Source: Chelydra serpentina (Eukaryota; Chordata; Testudines; Chelydridae). From it: 64,000 bases of DNA. Position 1 is the first letter of the stretch, and every line of letters starts with the position of its first letter. The position numbers and the translations under genes are program-made. Under the pieces are notes generated by a model. It did no database searches. It was not told the DNA's origin and saw only the letters and a program-made list of their open reading frames with translations. Shown one piece after another: positions 1 through 10,885 of this stretch. The stretch lies in assembly GCA_037349315.1 (NCBI GenBank), contig JBAIAC010000001.1, positions 38,998,001-39,062,000 of the forward strand, in the 5' to 3' direction.

Positions 1-204
1 AGCTATCAAATCCCCCCTCATTCTTCTCTTCTGCAGGCTAAACAATCTCAGTTCCCTCAGCCTCTCCTCATAAGTCATGTGCTCCAGCCCCCTAATCATT
101 TTTGTTGCCCTCCGCTGGACTCTTTCTAATTTATCCACATCCTCCTTGTAGTGTGGGGCCCAAAACTGGACACAGTACTCCAAATGAGGCCTCACCAGTC
201 TATT
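1..204 (-). mobile_element. CR1 LINE, 3' part (antisense on plus strand)
   Basis: Reverse-complemented, this reads through the familiar CR1 stretch around 'agcggagggcaacaaaaatg' and 'gaggagaggctgagggaac', the C-terminal coding part of the reverse transcriptase ORF. It continues off the left edge of the window. Confidence 0.85.
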
Positions 205-2239
205 GTCCATCTCTGTCCAACCCGTCTGATGTCTCCTGCCTTGGCATGCTGCTTTTCTGTGGGAGCAGCAATCACTTTGCATTCTTTTCTGCCCATGCAA
301 CAAGCCAGTCAAGGAAGAGCCCTTCCACTTCCAGAAGCTTCAGCTGTAATTGTAGAGTAGGAAAAAATGAGTTAGATATCTCAATGTAAAATCCTAGTGG
401 AGACAAGATACTGTGGTTTCTACCTCAATGTAGTTAGTCCAGGTAAATCCCAACTGCGGGTATAGAGTTGACCATGATTACCACATTGAGATATAAACTA
501 CCTGTGCTTTGTCTCCACTAGGATTTTATGTTGAGGTAGCGAACTTGTGATAACTATATGAATGTAAAGACACACCTCTTTTTGCAGTGGAGATACAGGC
601 TGTTCTTTAGGCTGTCTACTTTGGATTTACATGGCAGAAGAGAACTTATTTTAAGAGAGAACCTGCATATATGGGTCTCTTACGCAAGGGACCAGGGTAC
701 TTTCCTGTTAAATGAAACACCAGTGTTTTGAGCCTATCCTTGGGCATTAGCTCTTTGTTTTTCATTTTTTCCTGGATCTCCCATGGACTAGAAAGCTCAC
801 ACACATGACAAATTGGGCATGTTGGGGGCTCTTTGCCATCACTTCAGCTGAAAGAACCAGTGCCTAACACTTAATGGTTAAATCTGTGGCCTGCACACTC
901 CTACAGCTTTTCAGTTTTCAGATAACAATATCCCTCAGGGTAGCACTGGTTTCATCCACCACCCATTCAAAGGCAAGTATTTAAGGATACAGGCTAAGAA
1001 TAGGCAGCACTTAGTCATATGAAACTAAGCAATTTTTATTTATAATACCAATACAATCTACATTATTGTGAACAAATACATTACAGTCTCAATTTATGAT
1101 CCTAGGAACTAGTAAGTCTTCAATGAAAGGCTTATAGAGGCCAGTGTCCTGCTACTTATTCCTCTGGGCTTTTGGGGGGTGGGGTGGGGGGGCAGCTCCT
1201 CCCTTCTATTCACAGTACTCCAGTTCTCTTTGCAGAAGATACACACGGCCCAGGGAATTAACAGTGTCAAGTCAGAATAAAATTAAATTATTCCAATAAT
1301 GTCATACTGGCCAGATGAAAGAGAAAACATTCACTGCTGGTTGTTCATCTGCTGTTAGATTGCCCAGAGCTGATTGGATTTGAAGATGCAGGCAGATGTC
1401 TCAGCTTTGAAGTAGCTGGATATGAACTGATGAAATTGCAGTAATATCTCCTACTCCTACCACTCCCTTGAGCTTCCCTTCCCATAAGGAAAAACAGGAG
1501 AATCCGAGGTTAACAGTTAAGCTTCCTTGATATCAGTTCTTAAATAAGACCCTCTCCGTACTTCCCTCCACTTCCATGAACAGAGGGAACAGTATGGTTT
1601 TCAGATCTGGGGTTTCAGATCTATGGTTTCTAGGAAAGGGATTGACATTGTGGGTTGAGGGGCAGTGAAGGGTCTTTGGGGATTTGACAGATTCTTTCCA
1701 ATACCCTTAAAGCCAGAGGGCAACAAGAGTGTAAGTTATTGTAGACTCAGTAGTGTTAATGACTACAGCACTGCTTTCCCCTTTGCACTTGACCTGGATT
1801 TTTGTTGGAGCTGACAGTTGAGAAGTCCTGCTATCCAAGAGCCACAGCGAGCAGAATGTGCGCTTAGCAACATCAACTTCAAAAGTTAGGAAATAAATTG
1901 TTATGGTCAAACACTGTTCCACTGTGCTTATGCCTTTAATGCAGCATTTTAAAATATAAATGATCAAACCTAATACTATATAATGCAAACTAGATTCTTT
2001 TGTATATCCTTACAGAAATTAAGGCACGAGAATGTATTATTTTGTACACATGGTTTAATGTTTGTCTCAGTGGTATCTGCAAACAAGCCATGTTTAAAGC
2101 TATTGCAATGATTTTTTCAAAGTACTGGACATTTATGGCTAAATGGCTAGGAGAAGACAGTCCCAAGTTTGATACAATCCCTCTGTTTGAAACGCTCTAA
2201 GAATGGGGTAGGGGGAAGCCCTAGAGGGAAAAAAAGGAA
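205..2239. other. Intergenic, mostly unrecognised; one possible miniature DNA element
   Basis: At 361-610 there are inverted words (ctagtggagaca and tgtctccactag, near 393 and 509) typical of an old miniature DNA transposon. A G-rich run lies at 1172-1192. Open frames here are short and I recognise no protein. The rest shows nothing I can name. Confidence 0.4.
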
Positions 2240-3289
2240 CAAAAAGATCACCTTACCAAGATGGTGACAGTGATTGTGAAATGCTAAGGGAGGTTAGAGA
2301 GGCTACAGAAGCGGAAAGCGCAATAATAATGAGTGATTTCAACTATGCTCATATTGACTGGGAAAATGTCACCTCAGGGCATGACGCAGAAATAAAATGT
2401 CTAGACAGCAGCAGTGATGACTACTTGGAGCAGCTAGTCGTGGAATCACAAAGGGAGAGGTAATTCTTGATTCAGTCAAGTGGAATACAGGAACTGGTCC
2501 AATAAATGGCCGAGCCTCTCAGTAATACATTTTAATTACATTAGTATCACTAACATCGTTGTAGAGTGGATAATACCAAAACACCTCACCTTGGTAACAT
2601 TTAACTTTAAAAAGGGAAACTACACAAGAATGAGGATGCATGTCAGATGGAAATTAAAAGGAACTGTCACAAGAGTTAAATGCCTGTAAGGAGCATGGGG
2701 GCTATTTAAAAACACCATAATAGAGGCTCAGGCCTAAATGTATACCCCAAATCCTAAAAGACAGAGGACCAAATGAATGGAACAATGGCTAAACAGCAAT
2801 TTTGAAGTCAAATTCTAGTGAGGATAGTAAGAAAGTGCACACACTCTGGCAGGTTAAGTGTAAAAGCATAAGGCAGTCAGGCCGGCCAAGAAAGAATTTG
2901 AGAAGCAACTTGCTAAAGACACAAACAGATTTTTTTTTAAAGTACAGCAGAAGCAGAAAGCTGCCAAACAGGTAGTGGAGCCACTAGATGACCACGGTGT
3001 TAAAGGAGCACTCAAGGAAGACAAGGCCATTGTAGAGAAGCTAAATTAATTCTTTGCATTGGTCTTCATTGCAGAGGATGCAGAGGTTTTGGAACAAATT
3101 GATAAACAGTAATAAGTCACCAGGACCAGATTGTATTCACCCAAGAACTTAAATAAGAAATTGCAGAACTACTAACTGTGGTATCTAACCTGTCATTTAA
3201 ATCAGCTTCTGTACCAGATGACTGGAGGATAGCTAATGTGATGCCAATTTTAAAAAAAGGCTCCAGAGGCAATCCCGGCAATTACAGGC
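2240..3289 (+). mobile_element. CR1 LINE, ORF2 endonuclease/RT part (first half of an interrupted copy)
   Basis: The translation contains MSDFNYAHIDWENV near 2329, the end of the CR1 endonuclease domain, and at 3234-3280 a broken form of the RT start (AN.MPIL/FKKGS.GNPGNYR). Stops and frameshifts show it is dead. It is interrupted at 3290 by an LTR-like insertion and resumes at 4344. Confidence 0.8.
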
Positions 3290-4338
3290 TGTGATAGTCT
3301 GTACCCCATGTTCACCCTTTTTACAAGACTGATACCCCACAAGATATACTTTGTACAAAATGTATCATTTGAAAACTCATAACTCGTAAATCATTGTTGT
3401 CCTGGTAAAGTGTGTGGCAACACAATACTGTGTGATGTTACGCATATTCCAAATCTGGGGAAGCAGCCCAAGCCAAGTTCTGAGAGACAAAAGGCAAACT
3501 GATGCCTCAGTCAGGCGTCAACAAAATCAAATGGACTATCACCTGGGTAAGTGGCCATTCCTTGGCAGGAAGGGTGTAAGCGAGAAATTTACATCTTGGC
3601 AATGGAACAGCTGGAGGTTTCCATTCAACAGACTTGCTGTGGTCTCCTCAGCTGGAGATGATTTTCAAAAAAGGAAAATGACAAGAGTGAGACTAGAGGA
3701 CACAAATTCTCTCCCCCTTCATCTCTACTCATGGGAAAAAAATGCTTGAAAGACAAATGAAACATCATTGGATGGGGAAGTGATCCTGGCTGAAAGATTC
3801 AGCCAGTAAGACTCCTAGAATATATGATGAGACTGATCCTTTGCTTTAAGTTCACTTAGGTGTTAGTTTGCATTTTACTTTTATTTCTTTGTAACCAATT
3901 CTGAATTTTATGCCTCATGTAATCACTTAAAATCTATCTGTAGTTAATAAACTTTTTATTGTTTTATCTAAACCTGTGCGTATTTGAATTGAATGGCTTA
4001 AGGAACTCCATTTCAGATAACAGGGTTTGTGCAAATCATTTTCTGTTAGTGAAATGACACTTTCTATAAGCGTGTATTGTCAAGAAGGAAAGAGCTGAGC
4101 AGTACATGATGCATATTTCTGGGAACAAGCCTGGGGCTGGGAATTTTCTGGTGTCATTCGGCAGTATAATTCAGGAGTGGCTTGCTAAGAGGTCTCTTAT
4201 ATTCACCTGGGAGTAATTTACATGCTGGAGGCTGTAGGTGAGCAGGCCAGGAGTTGCTGCTCTCACAGCACCCCAGGTTGGAGAATTGAGGGGACACAGG
4301 TGTTCACCAGTCCAGATTGTACCCTGGGTTATGTCACA
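3290..4338 (+). mobile_element. Solo-LTR-like element nested in CR1, 5-bp target duplication
   Basis: The element starts TGTGATAG and ends ATGTCACA (TG...CA termini) and is flanked by CAGGC (3285-3289) and CAGGT (4339-4343), an almost perfect 5-bp duplication. The host CR1 reads on directly after it. A poly(A)-signal-like AATAAA lies near 3945. Its 5' end shares words with the copy at 46935-48463. The features suggest a solo LTR; the exact superfamily is not determined. Confidence 0.65.
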
Positions 4339-4343
4339 CAGGT

Positions 4344-5692
4344 CAGTAAGCCCAACTTCAGTACCAGAGAAATTGGTTGAAACTATCCTACAGCCTGCCT
4401 GAGCCCTGCTGTGCTGGTCCCCCCTTAGCCCGGGTGCTGGACTGCTGCTCCTAAAGCCCCTGCATTAATCTGGTCCTGGTTACAGGGGAATCTCACAAAG
4501 TAACAGATGAAATTCAGTGTTGATAAATGCAAAATAATGGACATTCGAGAAATATCCCAATTATGCATGCAGAAATGACTGGTACCTGCTGAGTGGGGAG
4601 GCACAATTTAACGGTCTCCCTCTCCCCTGAACAGCTTGAATCTCCCTCCCCCCGCCCCAGGAACACACACCTCTCATCTTCAATGGCCCCTCCCTGCAGC
4701 CCCCAGTTGTTTGCTGCTGCCTTTTCCTGTGGCCACAGCTTACAGCTCCCCAGCTCCAGGAGCTGCTGCACAGGGAGGCGGCCCGGCCAGCAAACCCTGG
4801 CAGAAATCTGGGGGAGAGAGGAAACACATGACCCTGTGTGCCCCTCCCCCCCAATGTGTTTCCTCTGTGTATATATACACACACAAAATGATGGGTTCTA
4901 AATTAACCATTACCACTCAGGAAAGTGATCTCAGAGTCACCATGGACACTCAGTCTCTGAAAACTTCAGCTCAATATGCAGCAATGGTCAAAAAGGCTAA
5001 CAATGTCAGGAACTATTAGGAAAGGAGTAGAAAATATGACAGAAAATATACCACTATATAAATCCATGATACACCTACACCTTGAATAGTGTTCAGTTCT
5101 GGTTGCCCCATCTCAAAAAGAATATAGTGGAACTGAAAAAGGTTCAGAGAAGGGCAACAAAGAGGATCAAAGGTATTGAATGGTTTCCATACAAGCAGAG
5201 ACTAAACAGGTTAGTGCTGTTCATCTTAGAAAATTGACGACTAAGGAGGGATATGGTAGAGATCTATAAAATCACCAGTGGTGTGGAAAAAGTGAATAAG
5301 GAAGTGTTATTTACCCATTCCCACAATACAAAAAACGGGGTCACCCTATGTAATTAATAGGCAGAAGGTTTAATACAAACAAGAGGAAGTTCTTTTCACA
5401 CCGTGCACAATTTACTTGTGAAACTCATTCTCATGCGATATTGTGATGGCCAAATGTGGAACAGTTCAAATAAGAACTGCATAGGTCCATTAATAGCTAT
5501 TAGCCAAGATGGTCAGGGATGCAACCCCGTGCTTGGGACAACCCTAAATCTCTGACTGACAGAGCCTGGGCAGGGAAGATGGGAGGATCACTCCAGTTGC
5601 CCTTTTCTGTACACCTCCACTGAAGCTCTGGTTCTGGCTACTGGGCAAGCTGAAACACTGGTTTGACCCAGTATAGTAGTTCTTATGTTAAT
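4344..5692 (+). mobile_element. CR1 LINE, second half including 3' end
   Basis: It resumes with 'cagtaagcccaacttcagta' exactly where the first half stopped, and continues through the ORF2 C-terminus (a broken WQMKFSVDKCKIM-like stretch near 4500). It ends in the typical 'gacccagtatagtagttctt' tail near 5690. Two further disruptions are visible: unrelated sequence at about 4392-4485 and a GC-rich block at about 4572-4880. Confidence 0.8.
4572..4880. repeat. GC-rich insertion inside the CR1 copy
   Basis: A roughly 310-bp GC-rich block separates CR1 sequence ending near 'ccaattatgcatg' from 'aaaatgatgggttctaaatt'. It is open in several frames because of composition, not coding. Family not recognised. 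Confidence 0.5.
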
Positions 5693-6039
5693 ATGTATTA
5701 ACTTAAAGTTTAAGATTTGAGACATTTCAATCTATGAGATGAGGTGAAGTTTGATATAGTCCATAATTTTATTGCTAAAACTCCACAAACATTTTCTAAT
5801 GATCCTGTGCAAATTCTTCAGTTCAAACCTCCTGTGTGTGACAAAACTGTCCCTTATTGAAAAACTTCTAGTTGACCTGTCTTGGTTCAAAACTACTTTA
5901 GAACAATGTTGGGCAAAAATAATGTGCAAATTCAAATCTCAAGGAAATATATCACCATAGAATAAATAAATTATAAACTAACGTCTCAAACATTTTATGG
6001 TAGTCATACATATGAACATTTTTTTAAAAGTGCATCGTT
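5693..6039. other. Intergenic, nothing recognised
   Basis: AT-rich unique-looking sequence between the CR1 3' end and the presumed CRIM1 poly(A) site. No repeat or coding signal seen. Confidence 0.5.
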
Positions 6040-6051
6040 AGGTTTAAAATT

Positions 6052-6057
6052 TTTATT
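6052..6057 (-). terminator. Candidate CRIM1 poly(A) signal
   Basis: AATAAA on the minus strand inside CACAATAAAAATTTT, about 2.67 kb from the stop codon. It lies near the end of the repeat-poor stretch. Other AATAAA words occur in this AT-rich region, so the choice is tentative. Confidence 0.45.
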
Positions 6058-7174
6058 GTGCTGCCAAGAGCCAAATTACAAGAAACCGTCTTACAGTTAA
6101 AAAAAAAAAAAAAAGTAAACAAGCAATCTGCTGAACTGCAGTGCACCCCGAGTGCCACATATGCGTCTATTTTATTTTTCAGAAAATTATATCTGCATTT
6201 CTCTTACAAGAGCACAACAGGAACCAAAGTAAAAGTGTAATGGATACAGCACAGGATAAATCATATTTTTAAAATAATAATAAAATAATAAAAAACATTT
6301 TACACCATGTCCTATATCCTGCTAATATTTTCAGAATATGGCCTTGATTGTAAAACAAAAGCAAGCTTTTACAATTTCTGGATAAAGACTGCTTACTCTT
6401 ATGCAAGGAATGGATGATTTGTCTTGACAGAATCTTTGTAATAACTGGACAGAAACATCTCTGTTTCAATATCATATTGAGTACAAAATGCTGGGAGGAC
6501 TACATTTTTTCTTACTTGTTTTTGGAAACTGAAGTCATATATAAATAGAAAAAAATGTTGACCCTTAATGATACACCTATTTTTTTCTTTGATGCAAACA
6601 GCTAGAACACCTTTCTGATATTCTAAAACAAAAAATTGTTAATCTTCAGATTAATAAATTAGGTCATTATAATAATAAATTAGGTTTTTTTTCAGTTTTA
6701 AAGTTCAGCAACCTCTGACCAAGTATTTACAACAATACTTGAGAGTTCCTTTACAAAAAAATACATTTTCTTTTCACATTAAGCATACTGGGTATCTGTG
6801 TCTTTTATGACAAGCATTTGTAAAAGAAAAAAAGGCAATGCACAAATGGGTAATTAGTATAAAAGTGCCAAGACCTGTCTGGAAAGCTAACTTTGTATTA
6901 CACAGTCAGAGTTATCAATGAGGCAAGCTACAACAAACTTCCAGCTTAATGTGGACAATATTCCAGTAGTTGTTTCAAACAATTGTTTGAATTAAAAAAA
7001 AAATCCAGGAGCTGATGGTGTTATTCTACGGAGCTGATTAGTGCTGCATGTATATTGCCATCAGTGTCTCTAGCCGATGCATTCATTAAAAGCCTTTTTA
7101 AGGCTAAGCAGGAAAAGAAAAATAAGAAACACCCTGAAATGTAGCAAGAGCAACGCTTACTGCTATAATCGTGC

Positions 7175-7262
7175 ACATACCATACACACATATACGCAAA
7201 CACAAGCGTGTACACACGCGTACATACACACATACATGCGCGCGTGCGCACACATACACACT
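7175..7262. repeat. CA/TACA-rich microsatellite
   Basis: Imperfect tandem (CA)n and TACACA units with CGCG interruptions, inside the presumed 3' UTR. Confidence 0.85.
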
Positions 7263-7427
7263 AAACACTTTCAAATCAAATCAAACTGTAGGTAGAATGA
7301 GATGCTCCTCTTGTCTTCCCTAAACTCACAAGCAATTAAGCACTGCTATGGAATGCCTGTTTTATCTATTTCTGCTCTGGGTAAAATCTCTCAGATAAAA
7401 ATACATTCAACAAGAAAAAAATAGAAA

Positions 7428-7550
7428 ATTATATATATACTGTATATATACAGATAGATACTATATATATACTGTATATATACATATATAGTGTGTTTGT
7501 GTGTATGTACACACACATATATATATGCACATATATACACACAGACATAC
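7428..7550. repeat. TA/TG alternating simple repeat
   Basis: Runs of TATATA and TGTGTA/CACATA alternate, with strong local self-complementarity (for example TATATATACTGTATATATA). In the presumed CRIM1 3' UTR. Confidence 0.85.
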
Positions 7551-8668
7551 AAATACTTTGTTTTTAGCATAATTATATTTACATAAATATTCCTATAATG
7601 CTAACGTTTAAAGAAGCATGATCTCCTTTTTTCTGAGCTTCAAAAAAGGTGCTTGAGTAATATACAATTAAAATTAAGTAGCTTCCTAGCATGGAAGTAG
7701 TTTCTAATCTGCATAACCAGTAAATAAAAACAACAGGAAAAACCTTAAAACAGTCTCTTTTTTACTCTTTCATTTAAGCAAGAGCTTTGTCCAACAAAAA
7801 TATTTTTTCCTCCTCCACTGAAACTGTATGAACAACCAGAGATTAATACAAAACAACAAAACAAAAACACAACAAACAAAAGCCCCTGGAACTGCATGGT
7901 GTTCTTGACTTTCCCTTCCTTCCTTCAATACTGCCGTCAAAAGATCCAGTGCTCATATCAGGAATTATTTAGGCCTCAGTCATTTGCTAACTCTGCCAAA
8001 ATCTGGCCAATCAGCTTTGCAGAAAACAAAATTTAAACAAAAAGCAGCACAAGGTATAATTTTATACATCCTTAATAATCCCACCCTTTATATTCTGCTA
8101 TAACCTTTTCCTTGCTATATCATTAACTACTGCAGCTTCTTGTCATATAGAAAAATATATGCAGCTACATCACACCTGTGACATGACAGGTTCTGTTCTA
8201 GGAATATACTTTTGTAGCAACAGCTGGGGAAAAAAATCAGACCTCTTTGTTTTCTGTTTCCATGTGGGGTTAGGCTTTGCTGCAACAAATGCAGTTACAG
8301 AGCAACAAGAAAAGCCACCATCCTGATGCTTGGCAATATTCTTTATTTGTTTTCTCCCCGAGCCAAGCTTGACCAGCTTTTCTTCTTTGAAGCTTTCTCT
8401 CATTTCACCACCCAACCCCAAATTCACCCACCCAAACAATCTCTATAGCTATGTTACAAGCAAGTACATCTTAACAAGTTTTAAAACTTTGGTTCTAAGA
8501 AAACTCTTGGTCAGTTATCGCAAGGAAAAATGGGAATGTTTGTTCTGGCACATTGCAGGAGTCAGAGCCCATCCCAGTAAGGTCTTAGAGCTGTACATGA
8601 AGTCACAAATCCAATACAATCCACTAAGCAAGTGCACAATTCTAGTTTTATTTTAATAGCAGACTTAG

Positions 8669-8699
8669 TCTCTCGCTCTCCTTCTTTCTCTCTCTCTCA
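8669..8699. repeat. Pyrimidine (TC)n tract
   Basis: CT-rich run 23-54 bp from the CRIM1 stop codon on the 3' UTR side; on the transcript it is a GA-rich run. Confidence 0.75.
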
Positions 8700-8723
8700 A
8701 ATCCTTGGCAAAGGTGCAATTCT

Positions 8724-8900
8724 TCAAACTGTTTGATAGAAATTATCTGCCTGTAGGTTGTTCTGTTTTTGCATGCTGTAGAATCCACTGTATCTTGAAT
8801 CTGGGTCAGCAATTCTTAGCATTCTCTGAGAACTGTCCACCTGGACCATGGTACCTTTCTTGCAGTCCACGTATACCAGCTGATTGTTTAGGCAAGAAGG
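8724..8900 (-). CDS. CRIM1: CRIM1 terminal exon: cytoplasmic tail and stop codon
   Basis: The 177-bp coding part encodes 58 residues from PSCLNNQL to FYQTV, followed by a TGA stop at 8726-8724. This is the conserved CRIM1 cytoplasmic tail, with VDCKKG, VQVDSSQRMLRIA and FYSMQKQNNLQADNFYQTV. The acceptor is cttttccaacag and the join to the transmembrane exon is phase 0 (Lys then Pro). The very high conservation of this short tail compared with the helix before it suggests it is functionally constrained. The exon continues without interruption into the 3' UTR on the minus strand. Confidence 0.97.
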   Translation of the reverse strand, partial: PSCLNNQLVYVDCKKGTMVQVDSSQRMLRIADPDSRYSGFYSMQKQNNLQADNFYQTV

Positions 8901-9489
8901 CTGTTGGAAAAGTAGAAAAAAACCCCATAAAAATCCAGTTCTTAAATCACTGTTGTCTTCTCTCCACAATAGGTATGGGAAATGTTGGTGACTCAAAGTT
9001 CACAAAAACAAAATCATACTAAACTATTTATTTTGCTTTGTTACAAAGGTCCAACTTTTGCAGTCCTTGCTAAGTCAAGACTCCCATGGACTGAGTAAGA
9101 GCTGAGTAACTGCAATATTTAGGCCACAGGTATATAATTGTGTAGGACCAGAAGCTGGCAAATGAATCCTTTTCACCTGGCAAGATTTGGTGACAACTCT
9201 GCTACCTTTACTATACATATTATAAAGCATTTTACATTCTACATTTAACAAAAACGATTTATAATTTCAGGCTGGATTGTGCCTGTTCGATACAATTCAG
9301 CTTACAAATTGCTATGGAGCTATGACTCTTGGGGAGCACTGGTATTCTGCTTCCCAGAATTCTCTGATAGGCAAAGGCAGCACATCTGCTATAATATTAC
9401 AACCCTTTACAAAGTCCAGTCTTCCTCCTCCATGTCTCTTGCTCTGTGGGCCAGAGAGGGCTACCTGCCCTCTTTGGGAAGCCAGGCAG

Positions 9490-10130
9490 GGCCGTCCTTA
9501 GGCATATGCAGAATACACAGCTGCATGGGGCACCAAATTGCCCCAAATTTCATGGTGCCCTATGCAGGTGCGTGCTTCGTATGCAGCAGCACCGGTGGTC
9601 AACCCCATCCCCCAGCTGGCCCCCTGTGGGGTGCATCCACTGCAAGGGGTAGGGACATTCCTAGGGACAACTCCCTCCACCCCTGCCCCACCTCTTCCCG
9701 CCCCCATTTTCCACCCCTTCTCCCAAAGTCCCCTCCCCCAGCGACAGACGCGGCCCTGGGGAAGCAGAGCAACCTAGCGCGCTCCACTCCGCTGGCTCCC
9801 CGTGTCGCTCCACTTCCAACTGCCGGTGAGCGCGTGGGGGGGGGGTGTTGGGAGGGAGGGGGGGTACCTCTTCCCCTTCCCCCAAATCCCCTCCCCCGAG
9901 TGACACGGCTAGGGCTCGGGGAGTGGAGCGGAGCAGGCTGGAGCCCGGGTCATTCCGCTTCCTGCTGCCGGCGCCAGGCCCCCTGCTAATCCTCTGGGCC
10001 TATGGAGCCCCCCAAAGCAGCCCCCCACAGCTCCTGCCTCCATGGCCCCACAAGCCTTGAGTGCAGCCCAGACCCTCCACGTGGGGGTGGGGGCAGAGAA
10101 CAGGTGCTCGGGCTGCATAGGGCACCATCA
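9490..10130. repeat. GC-rich interspersed repeat, unclassified
   Basis: Sharp rise in GC within an AT-rich intron. The words 'gcatggggcacc', 'tggtgccctatgcaggtg' and 'gctgcatagggcacc' recur in both orientations near the two ends, suggesting a transposon-derived unit. Many overlapping open frames are a composition effect. I cannot name the family. Confidence 0.5.
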
Positions 10131-10324
10131 TTGGTAGGGACAGGGATGATGCCAGGCACTGCCAATGGATTAGGGATGGTGCAGTCTCTGTGCTCACTTG
10201 AAATTTGCAAAACTATACACTAATTTGGGGTTCCTCAGTGATTGGGTGCCCAATTTGAGACAGTTAGTACTTGATTCTTCAAAAGGTGCTGAGAACCCAC
10301 AGTGTCAATGACTTCATCTGGATT

Positions 10325-10627
10325 TGAGAGAGACAAGGTGGGTGAGGTATTATCTTTTATTGGACCAACTTCTGTTAAGACTGGAGACAAACAAGCTTTC
10401 GAGGTCTGGCAAAGGAATTCCCAGCATCTCAGCAAAATGGAACAGATTGTTTAGCGTAAGTAGTTAGCACATATTGTAAGGACCCATTCAAGGTAGAGTG
10501 GTTCATTAACACCTCTGTAGTTATAGTGAAAAAAAAAGAGGGGTTTAGTGGTTTACAGATTGTTGTAATAAGCCATATATCCAGTGTTTCTGTTCCATCC
10601 ATGATTTTTGGTATCTAGCAGAGTACA
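10325..10627 (-). mobile_element. Penelope-like element, 3' end fragment
   Basis: Shares long stretches with the full copy at 58878-60839: 'ttggaccaacttctg', 'gtttagtggtttacagattg' and 'ccatatatccagtgtttctg' occur in the same order and orientation. No coding part remains. Confidence 0.75.
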
Positions 10628-10744
10628 ACTACACTAGAAATGCACTGCATTTATCTGGATTTGTTAGTGCTCAGCACTCCTGAAAATTAAGCCATGTTCA
10701 TCTCAAGTTGTGCATCCAAAAATAAGGAACATACAATCAGCGAG

Positions 10745-10885
10745 TGTCTCTGAAAAATGTAAAATGACTTGTCCAACACCATATAGTAAGTCTGTGACCA
10801 AGCCAGGGATAGAATTAATCTTTCCTGGGTCCCCTCCAATGCCTTAACCATAAGACCATCCTTTCTGTACCTGCAGTTCCTCCTC
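10745..10885 (+). repeat. MIR-like SINE tail
   Basis: The order 'aatgacttgtccaacaccatatagtaag', 'gaccaagccagggatagaa' and 'ccttaaccataagaccat' follows the MIR-type amniote SINE 3' half. Diverged copy. Confidence 0.45.

Larger units (their letters stand above)
6040..8723 (-). other. CRIM1: Probable CRIM1 3' untranslated region
   Basis: From the stop codon leftward the sequence is AT-rich, has no recognisable interspersed repeat and contains only simple repeats, which fits a long 3' UTR. The best poly(A) signal is AATAAA on the minus strand (TTTATT at 6052-6057), with cleavage expected 10-30 bases further left. A nearer signal at 8647-8652 could give a short isoform. The CA-rich (7175-7262) and TA/TG-rich (7428-7550) tracts would be in the transcript. 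The 3' end position is inferred, not shown. Confidence 0.55.

Noticed and set aside
4593..5019. Plus-strand frames of 102 and 127 codons
   Set aside because: They cover the GC-rich insertion and broken CR1; no conserved domain and overlapping frames on both strands.
9279..9989. Longest open frame in the window (236 codons, plus strand)
   Set aside because: It lies in a GC-rich repeat where several frames on both strands are open, is proline-rich without recognisable domains, and sits inside a CRIM1 intron.
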